43,111 nucleotides of DNA from assembly GCA_009026175.1 (NCBI GenBank), contig WBTZ01000027.1, forward strand, positions 1-43,111. Direction: 5' to 3'. The translations under genes were made by a program, and so were the position numbers. Source of the DNA: Zoogloea sp. Its GTDB lineage: Bacteria > Pseudomonadota > Gammaproteobacteria > Burkholderiales > Rhodocyclaceae. Below are positions 16,111-25,119 of the stretch, piece by piece; within the stretch, counting starts at the first letter, position 1; every line of letters starts with the position of its first letter. The notes beneath the pieces are model-generated. The model did not search any database. It was given only the letters and a program-made list of their open reading frames with translations, and was not told the DNA's origin.

Positions 16111-17211
16111 ATGCAAGCCGTACCCATCAGTTTCGACCGATTCAACACGCTCTCCGATCAGGACGCGCACGCGCGCATCCAGGCCGCCCGCGCCCGCCTC
16201 GGCGACCGGGCCGTGCTGCTGTGCCACCATTACCAGCGTGCCGACGTCTACCAGTACGCCGACCTGACCGGCGACTCCCTCAAGCTGTCCCGCCTGGCCG
16301 CCGAGACCGATGCGGAGTTCATCGTCTTCTGCGGCGTGCATTTCATGGCCGAGGTGGCGGATATCATGTCCAAGCCCCACCAGCAGGCCATCCTGCCCGA
16401 CCTGGCAGCCGGCTGTTCGATGGCCGACATGGCCAACCTGGCCAAGGTGGAGCGCTGCTGGCGGGAGCTCACCGAAGTGCTCGGCACGCCGGACGAGCAG
16501 ATCACCCCGGTGACCTACATCAACTCCGCGGCTGACCTCAAGGCCTTCTGCGGCGAGCATGGCGGCATCGTGTGCACCTCCACCAACGCCCCCATCATCC
16601 TCGACTGGGCCTTCAACCAGCGCGAGAAGGTGCTGTTCTTCCCCGACCAGCATCTGGGCCGGTGGACCGGCTTCAAGAAGAACATCCCCCTGGATGAGAT
16701 GGTGGTGTGGGACCCCGACCAGGAGTACGGCGGCCTCACCCCCGAGCAGATCCGCAAAGCCAAGGTGCTGCTCTGGAAGGGCCACTGCTCGGTACACCAG
16801 ATGTTCCAGCCCGCGCACATCATCAAGTTCCGCAACCAGTACCCGGACGGCTTCGTCATCTCCCACCCGGAGAGCGCGCTGGAAGTGTGCCGCCAGTCCG
16901 ACTACGTGGGCTCCACCGAGTACATCATCAAGGTGATCAAGGACGCCGCCCCCAACACCCGCTGGCTGGTCGGCACCGAGCTGAACCTGGTGAACCGCCT
17001 GGCCGAGGAAGTGAAGCCGGAAGGCAAGATCGTGCAGTTCATGGCCCCCACCGTGTGCATGTGCTCGACCATGCAGCGCATCGACCCGCAGCATCTGGCA
17101 TGGACCCTCGAGAACCTCGCCGACGGCAAGGTGGTCAACCGCATCACCGTGCCCGAACATGAGGCCGCGCTGGCCAAGGTCGCCCTCGAGCGCATGCTTG
17201 CCGTGTCCTGA
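16111..17211 (+). CDS. nadA: Quinolinate synthase A
   Basis: A 366-residue enzyme that condenses iminoaspartate with dihydroxyacetone phosphate to quinolinate in de novo NAD synthesis. It carries a [4Fe-4S] cluster with an open iron site, held by three cysteines: C102 in AAGCSMADMA, one in WKGHCSVHQ and one in the MCS motif near the C-terminus. Other family motifs: LCHHYQRADVYQYADLTGDS, CGVHFMAEVA, SHPES and STEYIIK. Length is that of the long proteobacterial form. The ATG at 16111 has CCCAGAG upstream. nadB and nadC are not in the window. A good terminator follows within 50 bases. Confidence 0.95.
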   Translation: MQAVPISFDRFNTLSDQDAHARIQAARARLGDRAVLLCHHYQRADVYQYADLTGDSLKLSRLAAETDAEFIVFCGVHFMAEVADIMSKPHQQAILPDLAAGCSMADMANLAKVERCWRELTEVLGTPDEQITPVTYINSAADLKAFCGEHGGIVCTSTNAPIILDWAFNQREKVLFFPDQHLGRWTGFKKNIPLDEMVVWDPDQEYGGLTPEQIRKAKVLLWKGHCSVHQMFQPAHIIKFRNQYPDGFVISHPESALEVCRQSDYVGSTEYIIKVIKDAAPNTRWLVGTELNLVNRLAEEVKPEGKIVQFMAPTVCMCSTMQRIDPQHLAWTLENLADGKVVNRITVPEHEAALAKVALERMLAVS

Positions 17212-17239
17212 GCGTCCCACCCGCGACTCCGCACTCAAG

Positions 17240-17262
17240 CGGCGCCTGCGGGCGCCGTTTTT
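17240..17262 (+). terminator. Rho-independent terminator of nadA
   Basis: Stem CGGCGCC (17240-17246) and GGCGCCG (17251-17257) with a TGCG loop, then five T at 17258-17262. It closes the rhodanese-nadA unit 28 bases after the nadA stop. Confidence 0.88.
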
Positions 17263-17297
17263 CATCGCAGGAAGGGCGCAACAACAAAGGAGATCCG

Positions 17298-18047
17298 ATG
17301 AGCAGCCTGCGCATCTGCACCTATAACATCCACAAGGGCTTCTCCCAGTTCAACCGGCGCCTGTCCATCCACGACCTGCGCGAGCGCCTGCGCCTGCTCG
17401 GCGCCGACGTCGTCTTCCTGCAGGAGGTCCAGGGCATGCACCTGCGCCACGCCCACCTGCGCCCCGACTGGCCGACGCAGCCCCAGCACGAGTTCCTGGC
17501 CCGCGACGTGTGGCAGCAGACCGCCTATGGTGGCAACGCCATCTACGACCACGGCCATCACGGCAACGCCATCCTCAGCCGCCACCCCATCCTGTCCCAG
17601 GCCAACCAGGATGTCTCCGACCACCGCTTCGAAAGCCGCGGCCTGCTCCACTGCGAAATCCGGGTCGATGGCGTGGCGCAGCCCGTGCATTGCGTCTGCG
17701 TGCACCTCGGCCTGACCGCCGGCAGCCGGCGGCGCCAGATGGCCGCCCTGGTCAAGCGCCTCGACGAGCTGGCGCCGGCGGGGGCCCCGTTGATCATCGC
17801 CGGCGACTTCAACGACTGGCGCAATCACGCCGACGACTGCCTGACCAGCCAGCTGGGCGTGACGGAGGCCTTCGTGTCGATCCGCGGCCGGCCGGCCCGG
17901 AGTTTCCCGAGCAACCTGCCGGTACTGCGCCTGGACCGGATCTATGTGCGCGGCTTCAGCGTGGACCGGGCCGAGGTGCACTACGGCCTGCCGTGGAGCC
18001 AGATCTCCGACCATGCCCCTCTCACCGCCCAGCTCAGCACCCACTGA
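17298..18047 (+). CDS. Endonuclease/exonuclease/phosphatase-family hydrolase
   Basis: A 249-residue protein of the EEP fold (DNase I, exonuclease III and sphingomyelinase relatives). The catalytic set is visible: TYNIHKG (Asn), FLQEVQG (metal-binding Glu), VHLGLTAGSRRRQ (His), AGDFNDW (Asp, Asn) and the terminal SDHAPL (Asp-His pair). No signal peptide. The ATG at 17298 has AAAGGAGATCC upstream. It precedes clsB by 12 bases; the same pairing of a YbhP-like EEP protein with ClsB occurs in E. coli (ybhP-clsB), so a phospholipid-related substrate is plausible, though nuclease activity is not excluded. Confidence 0.85.
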   Translation: MSSLRICTYNIHKGFSQFNRRLSIHDLRERLRLLGADVVFLQEVQGMHLRHAHLRPDWPTQPQHEFLARDVWQQTAYGGNAIYDHGHHGNAILSRHPILSQANQDVSDHRFESRGLLHCEIRVDGVAQPVHCVCVHLGLTAGSRRRQMAALVKRLDELAPAGAPLIIAGDFNDWRNHADDCLTSQLGVTEAFVSIRGRPARSFPSNLPVLRLDRIYVRGFSVDRAEVHYGLPWSQISDHAPLTAQLSTH

Positions 18048-18059
18048 GCGCCACGCGCG

Positions 18060-19220
18060 ATGACGCTGCACTGGCTGCGGGGCAATGCCATCACCCTTCT
18101 GGAGAACGGCACCTGCTTCTTCCCGGCGCTGCTGGAGGAGATTGACCGGGCCACCACCGAGATCTTCCTCGAAACTTATATCTTCGCCCCCGACGATGTC
18201 GGCCAGGCCATCGCCGCCGCCCTCCAGCGGGCCGCCCGGCGCGGCATCACCGTGCATCTGATCGTCGATGGCTTCGGCGGGCGGGATTTCGTGGCGCACC
18301 TGATGGAGCCCCTGACGGCGGCCGGCGTCCATGTCCTGATCTACCGCCGCGAGGTCGCCACCCTGTCCCTGCGACGCCACCGCCTGCGCCGGCTGCATCG
18401 CAAGCTGGCGGTGATCGACGGCCGCGTCGCCTTCGTTGGCGGCATCAACATCATCAGCGACTACGAGGCACCCGCCCTGGACGCTCCCCGCCAGGATTAC
18501 ACGGTGCGCATCGAAGGACCGCTGCTGGCCCCCATCCACACGAGTGTCAAGCACGTCTGGGGGCTGGTCAGCTGGGCCTCCTTCCGGCGCCGCCTGCGCC
18601 TGCTGGGCAAGGCGAATGCCCAGGCCCTTCCGGTCGGCAACATGGAAGCGGCCTTCGTGATCCGCGACAACATCCGCCACCGGCGCGATATCGAGGACGC
18701 CTACCTGCTGGGCATCGCCGCCGCCCGCCGGGAGATCATCCTGGCCAACGCCTACTTCCTGCCCGGCCGGCGCTTCCGCCAGGCGCTGCTGGCGGCAGCC
18801 CGGCGCGGCGTCCGCATCACCCTGCTGGTCCAGGGGCTCGCCGACCACCCTCTGCAGCAGCGCGCCACCCGGGCCATCTATGACTCCCTGCTGAACGCCG
18901 GCATGCGGATCATCGAGTATCACCGCAGCTACCTGCACGCCAAGGTCGCCGTGATCGACGAGCACTGGGCCACTGTCGGCTCCAGCAACATCGACCCCTT
19001 CAGCCTCCTGCTGGCCCGCGAGGCCAACGTGGTGATCCGCCACCCCCCCTTCGCCACGGCCTTGCGCGACAGCCTGCAACAGGCCATCGCCCGGGGAGGC
19101 CGGGAGATCCATGCCGACGCCTGGCAACGCGCGCCGCTGTCGCAACGCCTGATCAACTGGACGGCATACGGGCTGGTACGCCTGATGATCGGCATCGCCG
19201 GCTACGGCAACCGCCACTGA
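18060..19220 (+). CDS. clsB: Cardiolipin synthase B
   Basis: A 386-residue phospholipase-D-superfamily enzyme. Two HKD motifs are present: HRKLAVIDGRVAFVGGIN in the first half and HAKVAVIDEHWATVGSSN in the second, both with the His, Lys and Asp needed for phosphatidyl transfer. It has no N-terminal membrane helices, which fits ClsB rather than ClsA. The C-terminal WTAYGLVRLMIGIAG could dip into the membrane. ClsB makes cardiolipin, and in E. coli also phosphatidylglycerol. It starts 12 bases after the EEP hydrolase gene. Confidence 0.9.
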   Translation: MTLHWLRGNAITLLENGTCFFPALLEEIDRATTEIFLETYIFAPDDVGQAIAAALQRAARRGITVHLIVDGFGGRDFVAHLMEPLTAAGVHVLIYRREVATLSLRRHRLRRLHRKLAVIDGRVAFVGGINIISDYEAPALDAPRQDYTVRIEGPLLAPIHTSVKHVWGLVSWASFRRRLRLLGKANAQALPVGNMEAAFVIRDNIRHRRDIEDAYLLGIAAARREIILANAYFLPGRRFRQALLAAARRGVRITLLVQGLADHPLQQRATRAIYDSLLNAGMRIIEYHRSYLHAKVAVIDEHWATVGSSNIDPFSLLLAREANVVIRHPPFATALRDSLQQAIARGGREIHADAWQRAPLSQRLINWTAYGLVRLMIGIAGYGNRH

Positions 19221-19283
19221 GCAAGCCCACCCGGAAATGGGACAATGCGGGCTGCCAAGACTGCCACCGACCCCAGCCACGCC

Positions 19284-19769
19284 ATGTATCCCGCACCCGA
19301 CTTCGAATCCAAGATCTGCCCGCCCGAATCCCTGGCCGACCGCATCGGCGCCCTGCCGCGCCCGCTGGTGTTCACCAACGGCTGCTTCGACATCCTGCAC
19401 CGGGGGCACGTCACCTACCTGGCCCAGGCCCGTGCTCTGGGCGCCGCCATGATCGTGGCGCTCAACAGCGATGACTCGGTGCGCCGCCAGGGCAAGGGCG
19501 CCGACCGGCCGATCAACACCCTGGCCGACCGCCTGGCGGTGATGGCCTCCCTCGGCTGCGTGGACCTGGTGACCTGGTTCGACGAGGACACGCCCATCGC
19601 GCGCATCCTGGAATGCCGGCCCGACGTGCTGGTCAAGGGCGGCGACTGGGCGCCGGAGCGCATCGTGGGAGCCCCGGAGACCCTGGCGCGGGGCGGCAGC
19701 GTGCACTCCATTCCCTTCGAACACCAGCGCTCGACCACCGCCCTGCTCGACAAGATCCGGCGGCTGTAG
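19284..19769 (+). CDS. hldE: D-glycero-beta-D-manno-heptose 1-phosphate adenylyltransferase
   Basis: A 161-residue nucleotidyltransferase that adds ADP to heptose 1-phosphate for lipopolysaccharide inner core. It corresponds to the C-terminal half of E. coli HldE (RfaE domain II), a separate protein in betaproteobacteria. Motifs: FTNGCFDILHRGHVTYL (the HxGH nucleotidyltransferase signature), ALNSDDSVRRQGKG, ADRLAVMASL, VLVKGGDW and a serine-threonine-rich C-terminal loop. The ATG at 19284 gives a family-like N-terminus (MYPAPDFESKI). An ATG at 19245 has the better ribosome site (GGAAATGGG) and would add 13 residues, so the start is uncertain. The kinase half (HldA type) is not in the window. 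Confidence 0.88.
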   Translation: MYPAPDFESKICPPESLADRIGALPRPLVFTNGCFDILHRGHVTYLAQARALGAAMIVALNSDDSVRRQGKGADRPINTLADRLAVMASLGCVDLVTWFDEDTPIARILECRPDVLVKGGDWAPERIVGAPETLARGGSVHSIPFEHQRSTTALLDKIRRL

Positions 19770-19897
19770 TGATGCGGAGGACGCTTGGGGCCCGCGGCCG
19801 GTTCTTTTATTATTCCTTTTATATCTAAGATCAAGGCTTTTTCAGCCCTAGAATAACTAAGAGCCCCCCAACCCTTTCCCTGAGCAGGAGATCCGCC

Positions 19898-20830
19898 ATG
19901 CGCATCGCCAATAATGTGGCCGAACTGATCGGCAACACGCCCCTCGTCAAGCTCAACAAGCTGGCCCCGAAGAACGGCGCCACCCTGGCCCTCAAGCTGG
20001 AGTTCTTCAACCCGGCCCACAGCGTCAAGGACCGCATCGCGGCCGCCATGCTCGACGCCGCCGAAGCAGCCGGCCAGATCAAGCCCGACACCATCATCCT
20101 CGAGCCCACCTCCGGCAACACCGGCATCGGCCTGGCCATGGTCTGTGCGGCGCGCGGCTACAAGTGTGCCTTCGTGATGCCCGAGACCATGAGCCGCGAG
20201 CGCAAGCTGCTGCTCAAGGCCTATGGCGCCGACCTGATCCTCACCCCCGGCCCCGAGGGCATGCCCGGCGCCGTCAAGAAGGCCGAGGAGCTGGCCGCCG
20301 CCGACAGCCGCTATTTCATCCCCCAGCAGTTCGAGAACCCCGCCAACCCTGCCATCCACCGCAAGACGACGGCCGAGGAGATCTGGGCCGACACCGACGG
20401 CCAGGTGGACATCTTCGTCTCCGGCGTAGGCACCGGCGGCACCGTCACCGGCGTGGGCGAGGTGCTCAAGGAGCGCAAGCCCGGCGTCCAGGTCATCGCC
20501 GTCGAGCCCGCCGCCAGCCCCATCCTGTCCGGCGGCCAGCGCGGCCCCCACCCCATCCAGGGCATTGGCGCCGGCTTCGTGCCGGGCATCCTCAACACCA
20601 AGGTCTACGACGAGGTCGTCCAGGTGCCCAACGATGCGGCCCTCGATGTCGCCCGCCGCCTTGCCAGCGAGGAAGGCCTGCTGGTCGGCATCTCCTCCGG
20701 CGCTGCCGTGTGGGCCGCCCTGCAGGTGGCCGAGCGCCCCGAGAACGCGGGCAAGCTGGTGGTGGTGATCATCCCGTCCTTCGGCGAGCGCTACCTGTCC
20801 ACCGTGCTTTACCAGCATCTGGAGGTTTGA
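19898..20830 (+). CDS. cysK: Cysteine synthase A (O-acetylserine sulfhydrylase)
   Basis: A 310-residue PLP enzyme making cysteine from O-acetylserine and sulfide. The PLP lysine is in [10 protein letters not shown], the phosphate loop is [10 protein letters not shown], and the substrate loop is [28 protein letters not shown] and the length point to CysK rather than CysM. The ATG at 19898 has AGGAGATCCGCC upstream. The 128 bases before it are AT-rich (a run near 19802-19830), in contrast to the surroundings, and probably hold the promoter; TTATTC (19810-19815) and GAATAA (19851-19856) form an inverted pair that could be a regulator site. A C-S lyase gene follows four bases after the stop. Confidence 0.93.
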   Translation: MRIANNVAELIGNTPLVKLNKLAPKNGATLALKLEFFNPAHSVKDRIAAAMLDAAEAAGQIKPDTIILEPTSGNTGIGLAMVCAARGYKCAFVMPETMSRERKLLLKAYGADLILTPGPEGMPGAVKKAEELAAADSRYFIPQQFENPANPAIHRKTTAEEIWADTDGQVDIFVSGVGTGGTVTGVGEVLKERKPGVQVIAVEPAASPILSGGQRGPHPIQGIGAGFVPGILNTKVYDEVVQVPNDAALDVARRLASEEGLLVGISSGAAVWAALQVAERPENAGKLVVVIIPSFGERYLSTVLYQHLEV

Positions 20831-20834
20831 GCGC

Positions 20835-21989
20835 TTGACCGCCTTCGATTTCAGCCAGGGCCCGGACCGGGCCGGCAGCGACAGCATCAAGTGGCGGCGC
20901 TACGCCGGTCGGGATGTGATTCCGATGTGGGTCGCCGACATGGACTTCGCCGCCCCGCCCCCCGTGCTCGACGCCCTCAGGGCCCGCCTCGAGCACGGCG
21001 TGTTTGGCTACGCCGACCCCTGGCCCTCCCTGCAGGAAGCCGTCATCGAAGGCATCGCCCGCGATCACGCCTGGCACATCCAGCCCGACTGGCTGGTATG
21101 GTTGCCCGGCGTGGTCACCGGCTTCAACGTGGCGGTACGGGCAGTTGGCCAGCCCGGCGATGGCGTTTTCACCGCCACCCCGGTTTACCCCCCTTTCCTG
21201 CACGCCCCCGCCAACTTCGGCCAGCGCCTGGTCAGCACCGCCATGGTCCGCAACGGGGCACGCTGGGAATGGGACTGGCCACAGACCGAAGCAGCCCTGG
21301 CCGACGGGGTGCGCCTGTTCATGCTGTGCAACCCGCACAACCCGGTGGGCCGCGTCTTCGACCGGGAGGAGCTGACCCGCATCGCCACCCTGGCGGAACG
21401 CCACGACCTGGTCGTCTGTTCCGACGAGATCCACTGCGGACTGGTCCTCGACCCGGCCACCCCGCACATCCCCATCGCGGCGCTCGACGAGAACATCGCC
21501 CGCCGCAGCATCACCCTGATGGCGCCCTCCAAGACCTGGAACATCCCGGCGCTCTACTGCGCCTTCGCGATCATCCCCGACGCCAGCCTGCGGGCCCGCT
21601 ACAAGCGGGCGATGGCCGGCATCGTGCCGCACGTGAATGTCCTCGGCCTGACCGCCACCGAGGTCGCCTACCGGGACGGCGGCCCCTGGCGCGAGGCGCT
21701 GCTCGACACCCTGCGCGCCAACGCGGCCCGGGTCGAGGCTGCCATCGCTGAATTACCGGGCCTCATCACCACGCCGGTCGAGGCCACCTACCTGGCCTGG
21801 ATCGACTGCCGGGACTTCCTCGCCGCGCGGGGCATCGCCAACGCCGCCGCCTTTTTCGAGGGCGCCGGCGTCGGCCTCTCGGACGGCAAGGACTTCGGCC
21901 TGCCCGGCTTCGTGCGCCTCAACTTCGGCTGCCCGCCGAGCCGCCTCGAAGAAGGGCTCGGACGCATCCGCCGCGCCGTGCTCGGCTGA
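20835..21989 (+). CDS. PatB/MalY-type aminotransferase (C-S beta-lyase)
   Basis: A 384-residue fold-type I PLP enzyme. It shows MWVADMDFAAPPPV, CNPHNPVGRVF, SDEIHCGLVL and the PLP lysine in APSKTWNIP, the pattern of the PatB/MalY group. These cleave cystathionine or cysteine to a thiol, pyruvate and ammonia. The start is TTG at 20835, with GGAGG at 20821-20825. No ATG is near, and this start gives the family N-terminus (TAFDF). It lies four bases after cysK, so both sulfur amino-acid genes are probably co-transcribed. Whether the cell uses it for methionine synthesis or cysteine breakdown cannot be told. Confidence 0.87.
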   Translation: MTAFDFSQGPDRAGSDSIKWRRYAGRDVIPMWVADMDFAAPPPVLDALRARLEHGVFGYADPWPSLQEAVIEGIARDHAWHIQPDWLVWLPGVVTGFNVAVRAVGQPGDGVFTATPVYPPFLHAPANFGQRLVSTAMVRNGARWEWDWPQTEAALADGVRLFMLCNPHNPVGRVFDREELTRIATLAERHDLVVCSDEIHCGLVLDPATPHIPIAALDENIARRSITLMAPSKTWNIPALYCAFAIIPDASLRARYKRAMAGIVPHVNVLGLTATEVAYRDGGPWREALLDTLRANAARVEAAIAELPGLITTPVEATYLAWIDCRDFLAARGIANAAAFFEGAGVGLSDGKDFGLPGFVRLNFGCPPSRLEEGLGRIRRAVLG

Positions 21990-21996
21990 CACCCGG

Positions 21997-23238
21997 GTGA
22001 GCCCCTCCCCTGCCCCTGCGCAACGCCTACCCCGTGACTTCCGGCTCTACCTGCTGATCAGCGTGGCCGGCGCCACGGTGCAGTTCGGCCAGGCCGTGGC
22101 GGTGGGCTGGGCCATCTATGAGCAGACCGGCACGGCCATGGCCCTCGGCCTGGTCGGGCTGGCCCAGTTCCTGCCGATCCTGTTCTTCTTCCTGCCCGCC
22201 GGTCAGGTGGCCGACCGTTTCGAGCGGCGCAGCGTGATCGTGGTCAGCCTCGTGCTGACCTTGCTCGCCACCCTGCTGCTGGCCATCTGCGCCGGGCTGC
22301 ACCTGCCGCCCGGCTGGACCTACGGCGCCCTGGTGCTCACCGGCTGCGCGCAGATCCTCAACCGCCCGGCCCGGGATGCCCTGATGCCGGCCCTGGTCGC
22401 CCCCGCCCGGCTGGCCCCGAGCATTGCCCTCGCCACCTCCCTGCACCAGATCGCTTCCATGGCCGCCCCGGCCCTGGCCGGCTTTGGCCTCGCCCTGTTC
22501 CATTCGGCGCTGCCGGTCCACCTGTTCAACGCCTTCATCACCCTGCTCGCCCTCGGCGCCGCCCTGGCCATCCGCCAGCGCTCCCGCGGCAATGCCGGCG
22601 AACCATCCCGGGGACGCATGGCGGAAGTCCTGGCCGGCTTCACCCACATCTGGCGCCAGCGCCTGCTGCTGGCCGTGATGAGCATCGACCTGTTCGCGGT
22701 GTTGTTCGGCGGCGCGGTGGCCCTGCTCCCGGTGTACGCCAAGGACATCCTGCATGTGGGGCCGGCAGGGCTAGGGCTGCTGAGCACCGCCCCCGCCATC
22801 GGGGCGGTGGCGGCCGGGCTGATCGTGGCCCGCCGCGGCGTCGCCCTCGACGGCCGGCTGTTCCTCGGTGCAGTGGGCGGCTTCGGACTGATGACCGTGG
22901 TCTTCGGCCTGTCTTCCGCGTTTCCCCTGTCCCTGGCAGCCCTGATCCTGCTCGGCGGACTCGACAGCATCAGCGTGGTCCAGCGCAGCACGGTGATCCA
23001 GCAGGGCACCCCCGACGCCCTGCGCGGGCGGGTCGCCGCGGTGAACCGGGTCTTCATCAGCTCCTCCAACGAACTCGGCGCCCTGGAGTCGGGCCTGCTG
23101 GCCAGCCTCACCGGGCCGGTCGTCGCCGTGGTTGCCGGCGGGCTGATGACCATCGCCATCGTCCTGCTGGCTCCCCGGATCTTTCCCGAGCTGGGAGCAA
23201 TGCGCCCGGCCCGCCCCGACCCCGACGGCATTTCCTGA
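21997..23238 (+). CDS. MFS transporter of the EntS-like (MFS_3) group
   Basis: A 413-residue inner-membrane protein with about 12 hydrophobic helices. The cytoplasmic loop between helices 2 and 3, PAGQVADRFERRSV, is the MFS motif A. The C-terminal half (QRSTVIQQGTPDALRGRV, AVNRVFISSSNELGALESG) fits the exporter group containing EntS. The start is GTG at 21997, seven bases after the patB-like gene. Substrate unknown. The hox genes begin 69 bases downstream on the same strand, so read-through into hox is possible. Confidence 0.85.
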   Translation: MSPSPAPAQRLPRDFRLYLLISVAGATVQFGQAVAVGWAIYEQTGTAMALGLVGLAQFLPILFFFLPAGQVADRFERRSVIVVSLVLTLLATLLLAICAGLHLPPGWTYGALVLTGCAQILNRPARDALMPALVAPARLAPSIALATSLHQIASMAAPALAGFGLALFHSALPVHLFNAFITLLALGAALAIRQRSRGNAGEPSRGRMAEVLAGFTHIWRQRLLLAVMSIDLFAVLFGGAVALLPVYAKDILHVGPAGLGLLSTAPAIGAVAAGLIVARRGVALDGRLFLGAVGGFGLMTVVFGLSSAFPLSLAALILLGGLDSISVVQRSTVIQQGTPDALRGRVAAVNRVFISSSNELGALESGLLASLTGPVVAVVAGGLMTIAIVLLAPRIFPELGAMRPARPDPDGIS

Positions 23239-23307
23239 TCCAGCGCAAGAAACGCCGCCGGCCGGAGCGCATACTCCCCACGTCGCCATCCGTCACAGGA
23301 GGTTTCC

Positions 23308-25119
23308 GTGAGCGCGCTCCCGCCCAACCCTGCCGCCCCCCTCCAAGCGATCCTGCGGCGGCACGGTCATGACCCATCGGCCCTCCTGCAGATCCTCATC
23401 GAAGCCCAGGACATCGACGGCTGGCTGCCCGCCCCCGCGCTGACGCAGATCGCGGCGGCCCTCGGCCTGCCACGCGCCCGCGTCGAAGGCGTCGCCGGCT
23501 TCTACAGCTTTCTGTACGACCGGCCGGTGGGGCGCTACCGGGTGCTCTTCTCCGACAACATCACCGACCGCATGCTCGGCAACCGGGCGCTGCTGGATGC
23601 CCTGTGCCGCAAGCTGTGGGTGGAACCCGACAAGGTCTCGGAGGATGGGCTGGTCAGCATTGCCACCACCTCATGCACCGGCCTGTGCGACCAGGGCCCG
23701 GCGATGCTGATCAACGGCCGGGCCATCGGCCAGCTCAACCACCGACGGATCAACGAGATCGCCGAGTTGATCCGCCAGCAACGCCCCCTGGACCAGTGGC
23801 CCGCCGAGTACTTCCACATCGACGACAACATCCGCCGCCGGGATGCCCTGCTCCAGCTGGACATGCTGCCCGGCGCGGCCCTGGCCGCCGCCGTGGCCCG
23901 CGGCCGCGAAGGCTGGCTGGCCGAGATGCAGGCCTCCAACCTGCGCGGCCGGGGCGGCGCCGGCTTCGCCACCGCGGTGAAGTGGGCCAGCGCCCGCAAT
24001 GCCGCGGGGACGCGCAAGGTCGTCGTCTGCAACGCGGACGAAGGCGAGCCGGGCACCTTCAAGGACCGGGTGCTGCTCAACACCTGCGCCGACCTGGTCT
24101 TCGAGGGCATGACCCTGGCGGCCTGGGCGGCTGGGGCCGACAGCGGCTTCCTGTATCTGCGCGGCGAATACCGCTACCTGCGCCCGCAGCTCGAGGCCGT
24201 GCTGGCCCGGCGCCGCACCGCCGGGCTGCTGGGCAAGGGCATCCTGGGCGAGGCCGGTTTCGACTTCGACATCACCATCCACCTGGGGGCCGGCGCCTAC
24301 GTCTGTGGCGAAGAGACGGCCCTGCTCGAATCCCTGGAAGGCAAGCGCGGCACGCCCCGCATCCGCCCCCCCTTCCCGGTGACCCACGGTTACCTGGGCC
24401 GCCCGACGGTGGTCAACAACGTGGAGACCCTGGCCAAGACCTGCCTGATCGCCCTGGAAGGCGGCGCAGCCTTCGCCGCCACCGGCACCGCCCAGTCGGC
24501 CGGCACCAAGCTGCTGTCCATCTCCGGCGACTGTGCCGCGCCGGGCATCTACGAATACCCCTTCGGCGTCTCCATCGCCCGCATCCTCGAGGATTGCGGC
24601 GCCAGCGACACCCAGGCCGTGCAGGTCGGCGGCGCAGCCGGCATCTGCCTGGCGGCCTACGAGTTCCAGCGCCGCATCGCCTATGAAGACGTACCCACCG
24701 CCGGCGCCTTCATGATCTTCGACGGCAGCCGCGATCTCTTCGAGGTGGCGCGGGCCTTCGTGCACTTCTTCGCCCACGAGAGCTGTGGCTTCTGCACCCC
24801 CTGCCGGGTCGGCACCGCCCTGCTCAGGGGCTTCATGGACAAGCTCAACGACGGCCACGGGGCCAAGGCCGACCTGGCCGACATCGACTGGCTCGACCGG
24901 CTGCTCAAGAACGCCAGCCACTGCGGCCTGGGCAGCGCCGCCCCCAACCCGGTGATCGACACCCTGCAGAAGTTCCGGCCGGCCTATGAGCGGCGCCTGG
25001 TGTCCCTGGACTTCGAGCCCGCCTTCGACCTGGACGCCGCCCTCGCCGAGGCGCGCCAGCTCACCGCCCGGGATGATCCGGGCGCCCACCTCCAGACCCA
25101 CGAGGAGGACGGACGATGA
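23308..25119 (+). CDS. hoxF: NAD-reducing hydrogenase diaphorase subunit HoxF
   Basis: A 603-residue subunit of the bidirectional/NAD+-reducing [NiFe] hydrogenase that binds FMN and NAD(H). An N-terminal NuoE-like domain (about 1-160) has one cysteine pair, CTGLC; the other pair expected for a [2Fe-2S] NuoE domain is not seen (VLFSDNITDRML). The NuoF-like domain shows the glycine-rich NAD loop LRGRGGAGFATAVKW, NADEGEPGTFKDR, GAGAYVCGEETALLESLEG and the [4Fe-4S] ligands SCGFCTPCRVG with HCGLG. The GTG at 23308 has AGGAGG seven bases upstream. It overlaps hoxU in ATGA. No sigma-54 promoter was found in front of it. Confidence 0.95.
   Translation: MSALPPNPAAPLQAILRRHGHDPSALLQILIEAQDIDGWLPAPALTQIAAALGLPRARVEGVAGFYSFLYDRPVGRYRVLFSDNITDRMLGNRALLDALCRKLWVEPDKVSEDGLVSIATTSCTGLCDQGPAMLINGRAIGQLNHRRINEIAELIRQQRPLDQWPAEYFHIDDNIRRRDALLQLDMLPGAALAAAVARGREGWLAEMQASNLRGRGGAGFATAVKWASARNAAGTRKVVVCNADEGEPGTFKDRVLLNTCADLVFEGMTLAAWAAGADSGFLYLRGEYRYLRPQLEAVLARRRTAGLLGKGILGEAGFDFDITIHLGAGAYVCGEETALLESLEGKRGTPRIRPPFPVTHGYLGRPTVVNNVETLAKTCLIALEGGAAFAATGTAQSAGTKLLSISGDCAAPGIYEYPFGVSIARILEDCGASDTQAVQVGGAAGICLAAYEFQRRIAYEDVPTAGAFMIFDGSRDLFEVARAFVHFFAHESCGFCTPCRVGTALLRGFMDKLNDGHGAKADLADIDWLDRLLKNASHCGLGSAAPNPVIDTLQKFRPAYERRLVSLDFEPAFDLDAALAEARQLTARDDPGAHLQTHEEDGR

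Noticed and set aside
17262-19724. An 820-codon minus-strand frame opposite the EEP, clsB and hldE genes
   Set aside because: Three genes with intact catalytic motifs lie on the plus strand. The minus frame spans their boundaries and has the composition of an antisense shadow.
23671-25101. Long minus-strand frame opposite hoxF
   Set aside because: Shadow of hoxF; low-complexity Gly/Ala/Val-rich translation and no start or ribosome site of note.
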